From Anagrus nilaparvatae (taxonomy: Eukaryota; Arthropoda; Insecta; Hymenoptera; Mymaridae): a stretch of DNA of 64,000 bases. The position numbers and the translations under genes are program-made. Shown here piece after piece: positions 1 through 11,589 of the stretch (positions are counted from its first letter, which is position 1; each line of letters starts with the position of its first letter). Location: NCBI GenBank assembly GCA_022575985.1, contig JAKSXM010000263.1, positions 13,186,001 to 13,250,000 on the forward strand. Direction: 5' to 3'. Below the pieces are notes generated by a model. It had not been told where the DNA came from. It was given only the letters and a program-made list of their open reading frames with translations, and ran no database searches.

Positions 1-1080
1 ACATATATAAGAATTTGCTTAATTTTTAAGAAAAATTTAAGCGCAGAAATCTGAAAGTGTGAAAAACTATATTTTTACTTTTTTTGATCCAGAGAGATTG
101 GAAATTCCACAGAAAACAATGAATATTTTTGAGAGTCTGATTGGAGATCTGGTATAAAACTTTTTTTAGAAAAGATGGATTTCTGATCGAAACTCTTAAA
201 TTGAAAATTTCACATCTGCAGTTAATAATAGCTGACTTTTGAGGTTCAGACTACATTTTCCAAAAATTAAAACGATCATACAATATAACTGAAAAAACAA
301 ATAGATAATGCAATTTATTCAGATTTAAACTTTTTAGGAGAATAATAGCTAAGAAATTTATATTATCTTTTATTTACAGAAAATTCTAATGATGTTACTA
401 AACCAGCTGTAGTTTATTGATCGAAACAAAGTTTTAATAAATTGTCAATTTTTTCATGCGTGTGTGTATTTCATTGATCTGTTAATAAAATAAAAAAATG
501 AAGAAAATAATAAATTTTTTTTTATTTTTCTTACACTAAATGTCCGTAAATACGCCAAAAAGCAATTTTTAAGGGAAAAAAGTCGGAGCCGATGAAACGT
601 ACTGAAATATTAATAAAACGTAATATTTTTATTAATTTAACCAATAAATTGGTTAATTTTCAACTAATATAGTCACGTAACAGTGTTTCGCCATAGTGTA
701 TTAGGTTGGCTTGTCAGTAGATTCCTAATACACCTTATCTAGACACCGTTTAATTATTTAAAAAAACAAAAAATATTAAAAATATAAAATTATTTTTTTT
801 TTGAAATTTGTGTAAGTACTTGCCTTACACATGTTTCTAAAACGACTAAAAATGCTTGCTTTTGTATACCATTAGAAAGAAGAAGTTTTGTTTTCTCTTT
901 CTAATTTAAATACAGCTGGAATTTTTATCCTATTAATTTTATAAAATTACATTCAAAGATTTTTTAAATTTAATAAGGCTAAAAATAACACGAACTCATA
1001 AATCAGTATCGAAAAATGTCCTTATTTTTGAAAATAAATTATCTAGTATTATAAATTAATATATGAAGTTTTTTAATTAA
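1..1080. other. AT-rich intronic DNA, no gene seen
   Basis: No reading frame of recognisable family, RNA gene or repeat structure was seen. It lies upstream of the first visible kindlin exon, so it is probably intron, but no earlier kindlin exon (F0 or start of F1) could be found here. Confidence 0.5.
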
Positions 1081-1096
1081 CATAATTATATATACA

Positions 1097-1140
1097 CTAG
1101 GGGGCTCCGCCTCCTGCGCGCTCCGCGCGCCAACCCCCGC
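1097..1140 (-). mobile_element. Helitron-like 3' terminus
   Basis: Read on the - strand, a GC-rich hairpin (GCGCGC-GGA-GCGCGC, + strand 1116-1130) is followed within about 16 bases by CCCCCTAG and then T. A subterminal hairpin, CTAG end and host T are the hallmark of Helitron 3' ends. The GC-rich patch stands out sharply from AT-rich flanks. No Rep/helicase coding was seen, so it would be a non-autonomous copy; the 5' TC end was not located. Confidence 0.45.
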
Positions 1141-2055
1141 AAAGCGTTAAGCGTGGTGAAAACACCCATGTTTAGAATTAGAAATTAAAAGACAATTAAG
1201 TTTTATTCTTTCTAAAAACTTTAAGCTTATTTGCTAATAATTTTTTTTTTTATTTAAATATTTAATTTTTCTTTCACAAAAATTTATTTTAAATGCAATA
1301 ATATGAAATCCATTGTTAAATTTTAATTTCTTATCATCTATAAAAAATAAATAAAATTATTTTTTTATAAATAATTAATTTTTTTTTTTAATTTTCAAAA
1401 AGCATCTATACTTCCATCTCTTAATAGTTCTTGGCATTCCATTAATTCTTCTAAACTTAGTATTTTGTCAGATATAATTCGCATTAATTTGTTATCAAAG
1501 TTAAATATATTGTACGTTTTATATTTATTTATTTATTATATTAAGTTAATAATTTTTTATCCTTGTTAATAATTTTATTTTTACCTGTTTTCCTTAATTC
1601 GCCTATTATTTCTAAATGTGTACCTTCATCATAATTTATATCTGATGCATTATTAGTGTATACATCTATTTTATATCTTTTGTCAGTTATTGAAGAGTAT
1701 AATAAATTTTTATTTTCATTTGTTAATTAAATATCCTTTTATTTCTATGTCTAATAGAGTTAAATAGAGTTAATAGATTTTATACGTTACACAATAATAT
1801 ATCAATTCTATAGTCTGTCTCAATGAAGAAATAAATTAAATACAGTTATAGTGATATAATAGTGAACAATTTAGAAGTGCCTGACAGTATTGTGTCCACA
1901 TGTACCATGCCCAAATGGGGGTGCCCAAATGAGGGTGCCCAAATGATCCATGTAGGTGGTGGCGGCGGCAGCGTTTAGAATTTTATAATATAGAGAGATA
2001 AAAGAAAAATAAAGAAAAATATAAAAGTATAAACATATTAGTATGTATATATATA
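1141..2055. other. AT-rich non-coding DNA
   Basis: Only A/T-rich low-complexity sequence was seen, part of it presumably the body of the Helitron-like element just upstream. No coding frame is supportable. Confidence 0.5.
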
Positions 2056-2942
2056 TTAGAGTGGACCTATTTTTGGACTTTGTGGAAAAACTTTGCTCCC
2101 CGGGTTTTTTTGTGAAGTTTTGGTCATAAAAAGTTCCCAGTTCCAAGGATTTTGCTTTAGCCTTAAAAAAACACGTGCCTGTAACCACATCAATTTTCCC
2201 ATTTAAATAACATGGAAATTTTGAGTTTTTAGCTATACAAATTTTCACAAAAGCCAAAAAACGTTTTAAAATGCTAATTTTTACTGGAAAACATACTTTT
2301 ATATGTTGTAAAGACATACAAACCACCCTGCATTCATTCCAAAGGGAATTTTGGGGCTAGAAAGGCTAATTTACATGTTGGCTCAATCTAATAAAACAGG
2401 GTTTTTCGGTAATTTTCGATAAAAAGCTACAACCTCAAAAATTAACCAAAACACTTCTGGTTGGTCCACTTTTTTTGGTATAAGTTTCACCTTTCCAACG
2501 ACGTAAGCCGTATATTTTTATCACTGTTTCTCTTAGCGCTATAGTCAAGTGATTTGGTTCATTTTTGAGGTTGTAGCTTTTTATCGAAAATTACCGAAAA
2601 ACCCTGTTTTACTAGATTGACATGTAAATTAGCGTTTCTAGCCCCAAAATTCCCTTTTGAATGAATGCAGGGCGGTTTGTATGTCTTTACAACATATAAA
2701 AGTATGTTTTCCAGTAAAATTTAGCATTTTAAAACGCTTTTTGGCTTTTGTGAAAATTTGTAGAGCTAAAAACTCAAAATTCCCATGTTATTTAAATGGG
2801 GAAATTGATGTGGTTACAGCCACGTGTTTTTGTAAGGCTAAAGCAAAATCCTTGGAACTGGGAACTTTTTATGACCAAAACTTGACAAAAAAACCCGGGG
2901 AGCAAAGTTTTTCCACAAAGTCCAAAAATAGGTCCGCTCTAA
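2056..2942. repeat. Foldback element (887 bp, arms about 395 bp)
   Basis: The sequence is a near-perfect inverted repeat: it opens TTAGAGTGGACC and closes GGTCCGCTCTAA, both ends embedded in (TA)n. The arms run roughly 2056-2452 and 2552-2942 around a 100-bp spacer. Two mirror-image open frames in the arms are by-products of the inverted repeat. A TA target duplication is likely but masked by flanking TATATA. A decayed partial relative lies at about 6857-7120. Confidence 0.8.
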
Positions 2943-3309
2943 TATATATACATGTGTCATTTAGTGAGTATTTAACAAGAAATGAAATTAGAATAAAAAA
3001 TAAGTAGAAAATACAAATTTAAGTTATTTTATATGATGTTAAGATCTGTTTGATGAATGCATTTTTTTAATTTCATTAAAGAGCTTTTGGCATTTATGTC
3101 TAATAATTTTAAGCTATTAGGTAATTTATTGTAAGTTTAAGGTTAAATAAATTAAAAATTAAAATGTAATAAATAAAATTTTTATATTAAAAAAGTACTT
3201 TTAATTATTTAAAATTTTAAAAATTAAAAAAATTTAATATTAAAAAATTTTTATAAAAAACAACCACCTAAAATTTTTTTAATTTTAACGTGAAGTAGGT
3301 TAGATAAAA
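2943..3309. other. AT-rich spacer between two foldback elements
   Basis: Low-complexity A/T sequence; nothing else seen. Confidence 0.5.
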
Positions 3310-4453
3310 TTAGTCAAGGCGCCAGCAATGTTAAATGCATCCAAAAATTTTTTCAGCACTAGAATGGATGCACCTCATTGAAACTTATGTATTTTTGGTC
3401 GCTGAAACCGATTTTGAAGGTTTCATCCATTTTCGGATGGCCAGTTTTGAGTAATGGACGCTATATACTAAAAAATCGGCGAAAAATTAGCAAGATTGGT
3501 ACAATAGCTAATTGAGCCTATTTTGGGTACCCCAATAAGGTTTTCGGGGTCGCTGATCACGATTTTGAAGACAGATTTATAAAAAACAAAATGGCGGACT
3601 CAAAATGGCGTGTTTCTAACCTTTAGAAACGGCGATTTATGCTGTTTTAAGCATATTTACGTTGTCTAATAAGTTATTCGGACCAGTTATAAAAATTCTG
3701 AGGTCATATTTTTAATTTTCAAAATAGCGGGCTAAAAATGACGGATTCGTAACCTCAAAATCGACAATAAATGCTATTTTAAGCATTTAAACGTGTTGCA
3801 TTTTAAGTTTTTGGGGTCGGTGATCACGATTCTGAGGTTTAAATGCTTAAAATAGTTCTTATTGTCGATTTTGGGGTTAGGAATGCGCCATTTTTATCCC
3901 GCTATTTTGAAAATTAAAAATCTGACCTCTGAATCGTGATCACCGACCCCAAAAACTTAAAATGTAACACTAAAATAGCATTTATTATCGATTTTGAGGT
4001 TAGGAATCCGCCATTTTTAGCCCGCTATTTTGAAAATTAAAAATATGACCTCAGAATCTTTATAACTGGTCCGAAAAACTTATTAGACAACGTAAATATG
4101 CTTAAAACAGCATAAATCGCCGTTTCTGAGGTTAGAAACACGCCATTTTGAGTTCGTCATTTTGTTTTTTATAAATCTGTCTTCAAAATCGTGATCAGTG
4201 ACCCCGAAAACCTTATTGGGGTACCCAAAATAGGCTCAATGAGCTATTGTTTTCAAGATATTATCAATCTTGCTAAATTTTCGCCGATTTTTTAGTATAT
4301 AGCGTCCATTACTAAAAACTGGCCATCCGAAAATGGATGAAACCTTCAAAATCGGTTTCATCGACCAAAAATACATAAGTTTCAATGAGAGACATCCATT
4401 CTAGTGCTGAAAAAATTTTTGGATGCATTTAACATTGTTGGCGCCTTGACTAA
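3310..4453. repeat. Foldback element (1.14 kb), ends TTAGTCAAGGCGCC
   Basis: The outer ends are exact reverse complements (TTAGTCAAGGCGCC at 3310-3323 and its complement at 4440-4453). Inverted symmetry continues inward for about 550 bp per arm, centred near 3.88 kb. The interior holds further near-repeats of a 'GGTCGGTGATCACGATTCTGAGG'-like module (only its key words are given here), so the palindrome is itself made of smaller inverted duplications. No transposase is encoded. Confidence 0.8.
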
Positions 4454-4795
4454 ATCCTTAAATTTATACTTAAAAATTTATTAATTAAAAAAAAAATATA
4501 CAAAAATATTTTAACATTTAAAAAAAAAAATTTAAGGAAAATGTCCTTGGGAAAAATTGTTTTGGGAAAAGTGTATTACAATCTTTGCAATATATTGCGT
4601 TCTAGAAATTTTAAGCACTAATATTCCCAACTGTCATGGATTAATTTTCAAAATATTTTATTTTAAATTCTGAGTAACATACAACTTGATGCATGATGCA
4701 TGCATGACCAGAAGTTTCTATTTCCAGAAACTTTAAATCTAAAAATGTCATTTATATCCCTCAATTCAGCCTTAATTTTTAAAATTCATTTTTAG

Positions 4796-5067
4796 GCATT
4801 AGGTATCCAGAAGAACTATCATTTTGTAAACCATTGGAACCGCACGATTTAAAACAAAATCTCAAAGATAACCCAACTAAGAAAAAATTGGATACAGAGA
4901 GCTACAAAAATGGCGCTAATGCATTATCTGATACCAACACTTTTGTTATGAGAACACAAAATAATTATGGATCGATTGATAGTTTGGACCAACATGAACC
5001 ATATTTATGTGCACCGATTGGTGCGCATTCAAAAATTAATAGAACTCTTATTGATTCCTCTGAAAAG
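4796..5067 (+). CDS. Fit1: Kindlin/fermitin exon (end of F1 lobe and F1 loop)
   Basis: Kindlins bind the cytoplasmic tail of beta-integrins together with talin and activate integrins at cell-matrix junctions. This exon reads '(x)IRYPEELSFCKPLEPHD', matching the conserved RxPEELSLLKP motif near the end of the kindlin F1 lobe. A lysine-containing, low-conservation stretch (PTKKK) follows, as expected for the unstructured loop inserted in kindlin F1. The acceptor is a T-rich tract ending TTTTAG (AG at 4794-4795) and the donor is GAAAAG|GTAATT at 5067/5068. The exon is 272 bp: two bases finish a split codon, then 90 whole codons, ending in phase 0. The frame reads on into the intron for about 13 codons before a stop, so the exon end rests on the donor site. 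The next exon begins in the same phase at 51725. The symbol follows the fly gene; the paralogue is not resolved. Confidence 0.85.
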
Positions 5068-5288
5068 GTAATTTTAAAAACATCTTACACATATATTAAA
5101 AAATAGTTTTAAGTTAAGGGCACTTTTAGTACAAAACGTTTATTAAGTTTACTTCAGCATTTCTAATTAATTGAATTCCACATAGAAGCTTTTCCAACAT
5201 TTTTGTCTTGCAACCATTTGCAAAACAGTTCAGGTACCGTTTTTTTGTCCATTTTCACAAAATGTTTAAAAATTTTTTATTCTATATT

Positions 5289-5480
5289 GCAAGAAGAACT
5301 ACATTTTCAATATTATATAATAATATCTAAACAGCTGAAAATTTATTTAATAAGTCTAAAAAATTTTTTATTCGTCTCTTTTGCAAGAAGAACTACATTT
5401 TCAATATTATATAATAATATCTAAACAGCTGAAAATTTATTTAATAAGTCTAAAAAATTTTTTACTCGTCTCTTTTCTTT
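5289..5480. repeat. 104-bp direct tandem duplication
   Basis: A block starting GCAAGAAGAACTACATTTTC at 5289 recurs almost exactly at 5393. This gives two tandem copies of 104 bp just inside the donor end of the large intron. Near identity points to a recent duplication. Confidence 0.85.
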
Positions 5481-5874
5481 AAATAGTTTTTAAGATAAAA
5501 TATCAAAACTTTTTTTAATTGTTCCTTTCAAAACTTTAAATTTAAAACAAATATTAACTTGGTCAATATGGAACATAATCTTACACAATATAATTATTGC
5601 TTAAAATGATAGAATTTTTTATTGTCAGCATAATTACTGACCTAAATTATTTCATAATATTTAAAATGGTTTATTTCGGCTCTGTATAGTAGTACGAGCC
5701 ATCATCAGTAAAGTAAACTACTATATTTCTTTGTATAAACCAAAGATGTTAAAGATTTCTTAAAACCCATTTATATACCTTTAGTACGCCATTTTACTTT
5801 CGAGAGAAATTACAGTTTATGTGCATCAGTGTTAAGATGGTAAAACACAAAATATATATATACTTGACTGACTA

Positions 5875-6270
5875 TACCGGGTATCAGGCAACTCGTAGTA
5901 GGTAGAAAAAATTGTTCGATAGCTATAGCCACTATATAGAGAGCGCGTTAACTATACACGGTCTTTGAGTGCTGGACGTGGTATTTTCAAAGTCATATGA
6001 CAAAATTAAATTCATAGGTTGGTATGAATGAGAGATATCCGTATTTCGCCTTAACTTATACTACGAAATATAGTGTTAGTGTATGCTAATGCCAACCCAT
6101 AATTTTTTTTTTGTCATTTGACTTCGAAAATACCACGTCCAGCACTCAAAGACCGTGTAGTATAGTATAGCAATATATATTCTTTGAATATAGTTAACGC
6201 GCTGTCTATATAGTGGCTATAGCTATCGAACAATTTTTTCTACCTACTACGAGTTGCCTGATACCCTGTA
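5875..6270. mobile_element. TA-flanked MITE (middle layer), split by an inner element
   Basis: The inverted termini read TACCGGGTATCAGGCAACTC on the left and GAGTTGCCTGATACCCTGTA on the right. The same element stands alone, without the inner insertion, at 16519-16712. It has short TIRs next to TA-rich DNA, typical of Tc1/mariner-type MITEs; it encodes nothing. Confidence 0.8.
5957..6157. mobile_element. 201-bp MITE inserted in a MITE, TSD = TA
   Basis: The element begins CACGGTCTTTGAGTGC and ends with its complement GCACTCAAAGACCGTG. It sits between TA and TA. The allied MITE at 16519-16712 preserves the empty site (AACTATAGTATAG), and removing this 201-bp piece plus one TA restores exactly that sequence. 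That identifies a TA-duplicating (Tc1/mariner-like) non-autonomous transposon. The spacer has no coding capacity. Confidence 0.9.
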
Positions 6271-6856
6271 TATAAATAAAAGTATATATATATTTTGTGT
6301 TTTACCATATTAACACTGATGCACATAAACTGTAATTTCTCTCGAAAGTAAAATGGCGTACTAAAGGTATATAAATGGGTTTTAAGAAATCTTTAACATC
6401 TTTGGTTTATATAAAGAAGTATAGTAGTATACTGTACTGATGATGGCTCGTACTACTATACAGAGCCGAAATAAACCATTTTAAATAGTAATTAGACTGA
6501 CAATAAAAAATTCTATCATTTTAAGCAATAATTATATTGTGTAAGATTATGTTCCATATTGACCAAGTTAATATTTGTTTTAAATTTAAAGTTTTTAAGA
6601 TATCGGTTTTCAAAGATAATGATAAAAATTGACTTTTTTTTAAAAACCCTGAAATTGGAACTCTGACTTTAAATTATCATCTCTGGTTAATAATTTATTG
6701 AGAAGCAATGAGTAAAAATTTTTTGGAAATTTTAAGCTTGTAGAAAATTTTTAAGACCTATAAAGCTCAATTTTGTCGGAAATTACAATTTTGACAGCAA
6801 TTTAAACAAATTCAAAAATTGATTATTTTTAGTAGAAAATTACCGTTAAATTTATT

Positions 6857-7120
6857 GGCTATAGTAATAAGAGGGTCAATGATAAAAGAACGCGGTTTAC
6901 GTCATTTGAAAGGTGACACTTATACCAAAAAAAATAAAACAAACAAGAGGTGTTTTAGTTACTTTTTTTGAGGTTGCAGCGTTTTATCGAAAATTACCTA
7001 AAAACCCTGTTTTATAAGATTGAGCCAACATTTAAATTTGCGTTTTTAGCCCCAGAATTTCCTTTGGAATGAATGCAGGGCTGTTGTATGAAAGTATCTT
7101 TTTCCGTAAAAATTAGCTTT
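6857..7120 (+). repeat. Degraded relative of the 2.06-2.94 kb foldback arm
   Basis: Words such as TTTTATCGAAAATTACC, AAAACCCTGTTTTA and GGAATGAATGCAGGGC appear here in the same order as in the right arm of the foldback at 2056-2942. Only one arm is present, so this is a truncated or decayed copy. Confidence 0.7.
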
Positions 7121-7194
7121 TTAACATATATAACCAAGCATGTTTATAACTATAGATAATTTTTCTCTCTCTTACTCGTTATTTTACTAAAAAT

Positions 7195-7345
7195 TTGGAA
7201 AAATTTGACCCCCCCTCTTAAATAGGACAAATTTGACCACCCCCCTTAAATAAGACAAATCTGACCACCCCCCCTAAATAGGACAAATTTGACCCCCCCC
7301 CCTTAATTTTCAAGTTCTGAAGTACCCCCTCCCTATAAACATCTT
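7195..7345 (-). repeat. C-run minisatellite (G-rich on - strand)
   Basis: About four tandem units of roughly 30 bp are seen, each TTAAATAGGACAAATTTGAC followed by 6-10 C. The - strand therefore has four closely spaced long G-tracts. The same family occurs in the opposite orientation at 57785-57945, including the shared flank CTATAAACAT / ATGTTTATAG. Confidence 0.85.
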
Positions 7346-8999
7346 CCATGTTAAAACTAGTAAGTTATTATAAATAATAAGTAGTCTAAGTGAAGATATA
7401 CAGAATATATATAATTATGTACCGTATAGGAGCCAATTTTCGAACGTATTGAATTTCGATCAAATACACACAAAATAGCGTTTATATAAAAAAGTATGCA
7501 TAATTTATCTAAAACCGAGTTTTATTATGAAACTATAAACCCTAAAGAACTAATTTCTACCCTACCCATGTTAAAAAACAATTTAAATTAATAAAAAAAT
7601 AAGAAAAATGTTCTCTTGTACAACCTTAGGAGATTTTTCTCATCGTTTTCACCAAATCTCGTGTGTTATTAAAATCGAGTTTTAAGTATACCTACTCTAT
7701 GCCGAATACTAAAAATGCTTTTAATTACGTTGTGATGCTTTAATAAATGAAGGGAAAGGGTTATATTCACTTATTTATTGCAAATTTATTTTAAATAGGT
7801 ATATCGATAATCGAATCCGAACTTTTTTACACGTATGGGTATTTTCGATATTTTCAATTTAATTACACTTTTTCTAATTTAAACGATAATTATTTAATAA
7901 TAATACACTAAAGTCATAATTACATTATTTATACTATATTTTATAATAATTAATAGAATATTTAATAAACTAACACACATAAACACAATTTAAAGTACTT
8001 ATATACTTATGTATCACTTTGTTTATAACACAATAAATGCTCGTAAATGCTTTGATTTTAATAAAAATTACGTATACACGCTTTGAAATGAAAAAAAATC
8101 TTTATTTTAATATTAAAAATGTATAAAAATTATATTCTAACACTTGTTTCATAAAATAAATGCTTTTTTTACTTTTAAATACACAAATAAATAAAGAGTT
8201 AAACAAATGCGTGTTGTTGATAAAAATTTCGCGCGCGAACGTTATTGAAACGGCGGGTTGCGTAAACAGGGGGTCTATTTTGTTTCCTTGAGTTTTAAAA
8301 ACATTATAATTATCAACTATTATCTTTCGTTAATTAAAATTAAAAAGCAAATTTTAATAAATAAATGTTTAAAATACATGATTATACAAGTGTGTAGTTC
8401 ATCTGCTATTTATTATATTTTACTCTTATTATAGGTATTTTATATTAAAAAGACAAGAAAAAAGGAGTGAAAAGGGAGTTAAGAAATAGGTATAGTTATA
8501 CCTATAAGAATTCTATTAAAACTCGCGCGATTTAAACTTAGTTTTAACGATTTTCAAATTATCGAAAATTAATTCGATCCAAATGATACTATTATCAAAA
8601 ATAGAATTTGCATTATCGAAATTACCTTACCTTGTACACTTGTAATAAATCTAAATTATTAATTACCCATCAATAAATTTGATATTTTTTTAATTGGGAT
8701 AATAAAATATAGGATTTCCCTGATCAAATGCAACAATATTTAACTCGAATTATTAATTTTAAAGTATATTTTTCAACAAATAAAGATACAGCTAGGTATA
8801 AGAAAGTGACTTATGATCGAAAACTGGCTCCTATACGGTATATTATTTATTATTTTCATATTTTTAAATTTTATCGTATTTCAAAAAAAACGCTGCTAAG
8901 TAATTTGCACTGTGGTTCCTCATTAAAAATAACAAAATATTCTTAATGGTCTAAAATATTACCTAGTAAACACGATTATTCAAGATTTTAGTACTTACA
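7346..8999. other. AT-rich intronic DNA
   Basis: Mostly A/T-rich unique-looking sequence. A small GC-richer patch near 8228-8275 has no recognisable identity. No gene is supportable. Confidence 0.5.
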
Positions 9000-9385
9000 T
9001 AGAAAAAAATTAAGTACTGCGTCCCTAAAGAAAAAAAATATTGCTAATTTTTTATTTTTTTATGTAAAAAATTTTGAAAAAAAAAATTCAAAAAATTAAG
9101 TTTCAGATTCAAAAAAATGACTATAACAAATATTTCTAAAACTATATCTAGTACTCCCACAGAAAAATGAAGTACCACTTTCAAAAAGGAAAAGAATATT
9201 GCTGTTTTTTTTATTTTTTTATGCAAAAAGTTTTGAGAAAAAAAGTTCAAAAAATTAAGTTTCAGATTGGAGATGTCGAATAATAACCATATTTTCAGAT
9301 ATTGGTACTTTCATAGGAAAAAATTAGGTACTACACTCAAAAAGAAAAAAAATATTTCTATTTTTTTTATTTCTTAATGTAAATA
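9000..9385. repeat. Satellite array, left part (about 160-180-bp unit)
   Basis: Units repeat the order: ATTGCTGTTTTTTTTATTTTTTTATG, then AAAAGTTTTGAGAAAAAAAGTTC, then AAATTAAGTTTCAGATT, then a CCATATTTTCAGATA / GGTACTTTCATAGGAAAAAAT stretch. The array stops at 9385 where a large palindrome begins, and it resumes on the other side at 10949. Confidence 0.75.
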
Positions 9386-10948
9386 GTCCAAGAGAGGAAT
9401 CCAAAAAACACCCCAAACCCCCCATTAATTATTAAATAGGACAATTTTTTTTTTAAATGCTCGTAATAGCGTATACTTTAAAAAACAATCGAGGTTACAT
9501 GTCCAGTGATTAAGAATTTTCTGAAAATCAAGGTCAAAGGTCAACATTTTCAGTTTTTTTTAAATTTCTCTCAAACCGTTGATGATACAAAAAATTTTTT
9601 GAAATAAAAAAAAAGCTTATAAAATTCCCCATCCAAAAAGTCCTTACACGTCTTGATCAGAAAAATAGAACCTGAAAAAATTGAGCTAAAATATTTTGCC
9701 TGAAGTGCCTGGACTATAAATGTATATACATATACGGAGAACTCAAAATCCAGCTCCGCACGGGGAAAAAGTTGAATTTTAACAATAATATTGCTTTTTA
9801 ATGAAAAAAAATGATGAAATGGAATAATTGTAACCTTCATACATGATAATCACGAGCTATTTTTTTTTTTTTTTTTTAAATTGTCCATTTGGGCACCCGA
9901 AAACTGAAAATCGCTGAATTTTTTTTTTAAGTGAAAATAAATGGGTCATAAAATTAAAAGTTTAAAAAAATTTTTGTTTGGCATGTTTTTAAATAAGGTT
10001 AAGAACAAATAATCGAAAAAAAAAAATATATATGTCTTATACGCCCATGGGGATTTTGAGACAAAAATTTGTCCAAAAATGAAAAAAGCGCTGTTTTAAA
10101 GATTATTGACTTTCTGCATTAAATAAACAATTTAAAAAAAACACCTAACAGATCGATTCTAAACCAAAATTTAACGTTCTTTTCAATGGTTCAATTAATT
10201 TTTTATTTGGTTTGCAAATTTCCATTGTACAGGCCAATTTAAAAAAGAATTTTAATTTTTCATTTTTGGACAAATTTTTGTCTCAAAATCCCCATGGGCG
10301 TATAAGACATATATATTTTTTTTTTTCGATTATTTGTTCTTAACCTTATTTAAAAACATGCCAAACAAAAATTTTTTTAAAATTTTAATTTTATGACCCA
10401 TTTATTTTCACTTAAAAAAAAAATTCAGCGATTTTCAGTTTTCGGGTGCCCAAATGGACAATTTAAAAAAAAAAAAAAAAAATAGCTCGTGATTATCATG
10501 TATGAAGGTTACAATTATTGCATTTCATCATTTTTTTTCATTAAAAAGCAATATTATTGTTAAAATTCAACTTTTTCCCCGCGCGGAGCTGGATTTTGAG
10601 TTTTCCGTATATGTATATACATGTATAGTCCAGGCGCTTCAGGCAAAATATTTGAGCTCAATTTTTTCAGGTTCTATTTTTCTGATCAAGACGTGTAAGG
10701 ACTTTGTGGATGGGGAATTTCATAAGCTTTTTTTTTTATTTCAAACAATTTTTTGTATCATCAACGGTTTCAGAGAAATTGTAAAAAAACTGAAAATGTT
10801 GACCTTTGACCTTGATTTTCCGAAAATCCTTAATCGCTGGATATGTAACCTCGACTGTTTTTTAAAGTATATGCTATTACGAGCATTTTAAAAAAAAATG
10901 TGTCCTATTTAATAATTCATGGGGGGTTTATACCTTGCTTTCTTGGAC
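9386..10948. repeat. 1.56-kb foldback element inserted in a satellite, TSD = TA
   Basis: The ends are GTCCAAGAGAGG (9386) and CTTTCTTGGAC (ending 10948), each flanked by TA. The arms are about 750 bp and pair along their length; they include matching words for TGACCTTTGACCTTGATTTTC and CCCCATGGGCGTATAAGAC. Mirror-image open frames of 89 and 129 codons in the two arms are near-identical only because of the inverted repeat. They match no known family and are not called genes. The element splits a tandem satellite, which fixes the order of events. Confidence 0.85.
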
Positions 10949-11570
10949 TAAAAATATTTTGAGAAAAAAAAGTTCACAAAATTAAGTGTCAGATTGGAGA
11001 TATCGAGTAATAACCATATTTTCAGATAATGGTACTTTCATAGGAAAAAATGAGGTACTACATCCAAAAAGAAAAAAAATATTGCTGTTTTTTTAATTTT
11101 TTTATGCAGAAAATTTGGAGAAAAATATTTTCGAAAAATTAAGTGTTCGATTCGAGATATCGAGTAAAAACCATATTTTAAAAAATTACTACTTTCATAG
11201 AATTAAATGAGGTATTACGTAAAAAAAAAAAACAAATATTGCAGTTTTTTTATTGTTTTTTTTTTTAATTTTGACAAAAAATTTTTGAGAAAATTAAGTA
11301 ACAGTTCCAAAAAATTACTATAAGCGAAGTTCCTAAAACTAGTACTCCCATTGAAATAAATTATGTACTATGTCCAAAGAGAAAAAAAATATAGTGTTTT
11401 TTGTATTTTTTTGTGACAAAAATTTGGGGAAAAAAATTTTCAAAAAACTAATTATCAGATTCGAGATATCGAGTCAAAACCACTATTTAAAATATACTTT
11501 CATGGAAATAAATGAAGTATTACATCTAAATTAAAAAAAAAAAAAGTAGTTTGAGATTTTTTGTTAAAAA
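10949..11570. repeat. Satellite array, right part
   Basis: About four further units of the satellite at 9000-9385, in the same orientation. Each carries a phrase such as CAGATT-GAGATATCGAGT-AATAACCATATTTTCAG and a 'tactttcatagaaataaatga' word. Divergence between units is moderate, suggesting an old array. Confidence 0.75.
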
Positions 11571-11589
11571 AATTAGGTCTTTTTTTATA

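Larger units (their letters stand above)
5531..6594. repeat. Composite palindrome, outer foldback layer (1.06 kb)
   Basis: The outer arms begin AAACTTTAAATTTAAAAC at 5531 and end with its complement at 6594. Both arms carry the same words (for example GTTTATTTCGGCTCTGTATAG and its complement). The palindrome contains two further inverted-repeat elements nested at its centre (5875-6270 and 5957-6157), which makes a three-layer structure. Confidence 0.85.

Noticed and set aside
1871..3007. Two near-identical proteins encoded in opposite directions (151 and 116 codons)
   Set aside because: They are mirror copies produced by the arms of the 2056-2942 palindrome, lack any family resemblance and have no splice or promoter context.
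4834..5106. Free-standing 90-codon gene
   Set aside because: The frame is an internal kindlin exon: it lacks an ATG, is preceded by an AG acceptor and is cut by a GT donor at 5068.
6437..6471. Functional hammerhead ribozyme
   Set aside because: The CTGATGA and GAAA boxes are present but there is an extra base before stem II and no credible stems I and III; kept only as a low-interest observation.
9571..10891. Paired 89- and 129-codon frames with matching sequence
   Set aside because: Same cause: inverted-repeat arms of the 9386-10948 foldback. Similarity between them reflects DNA symmetry, not a gene family.
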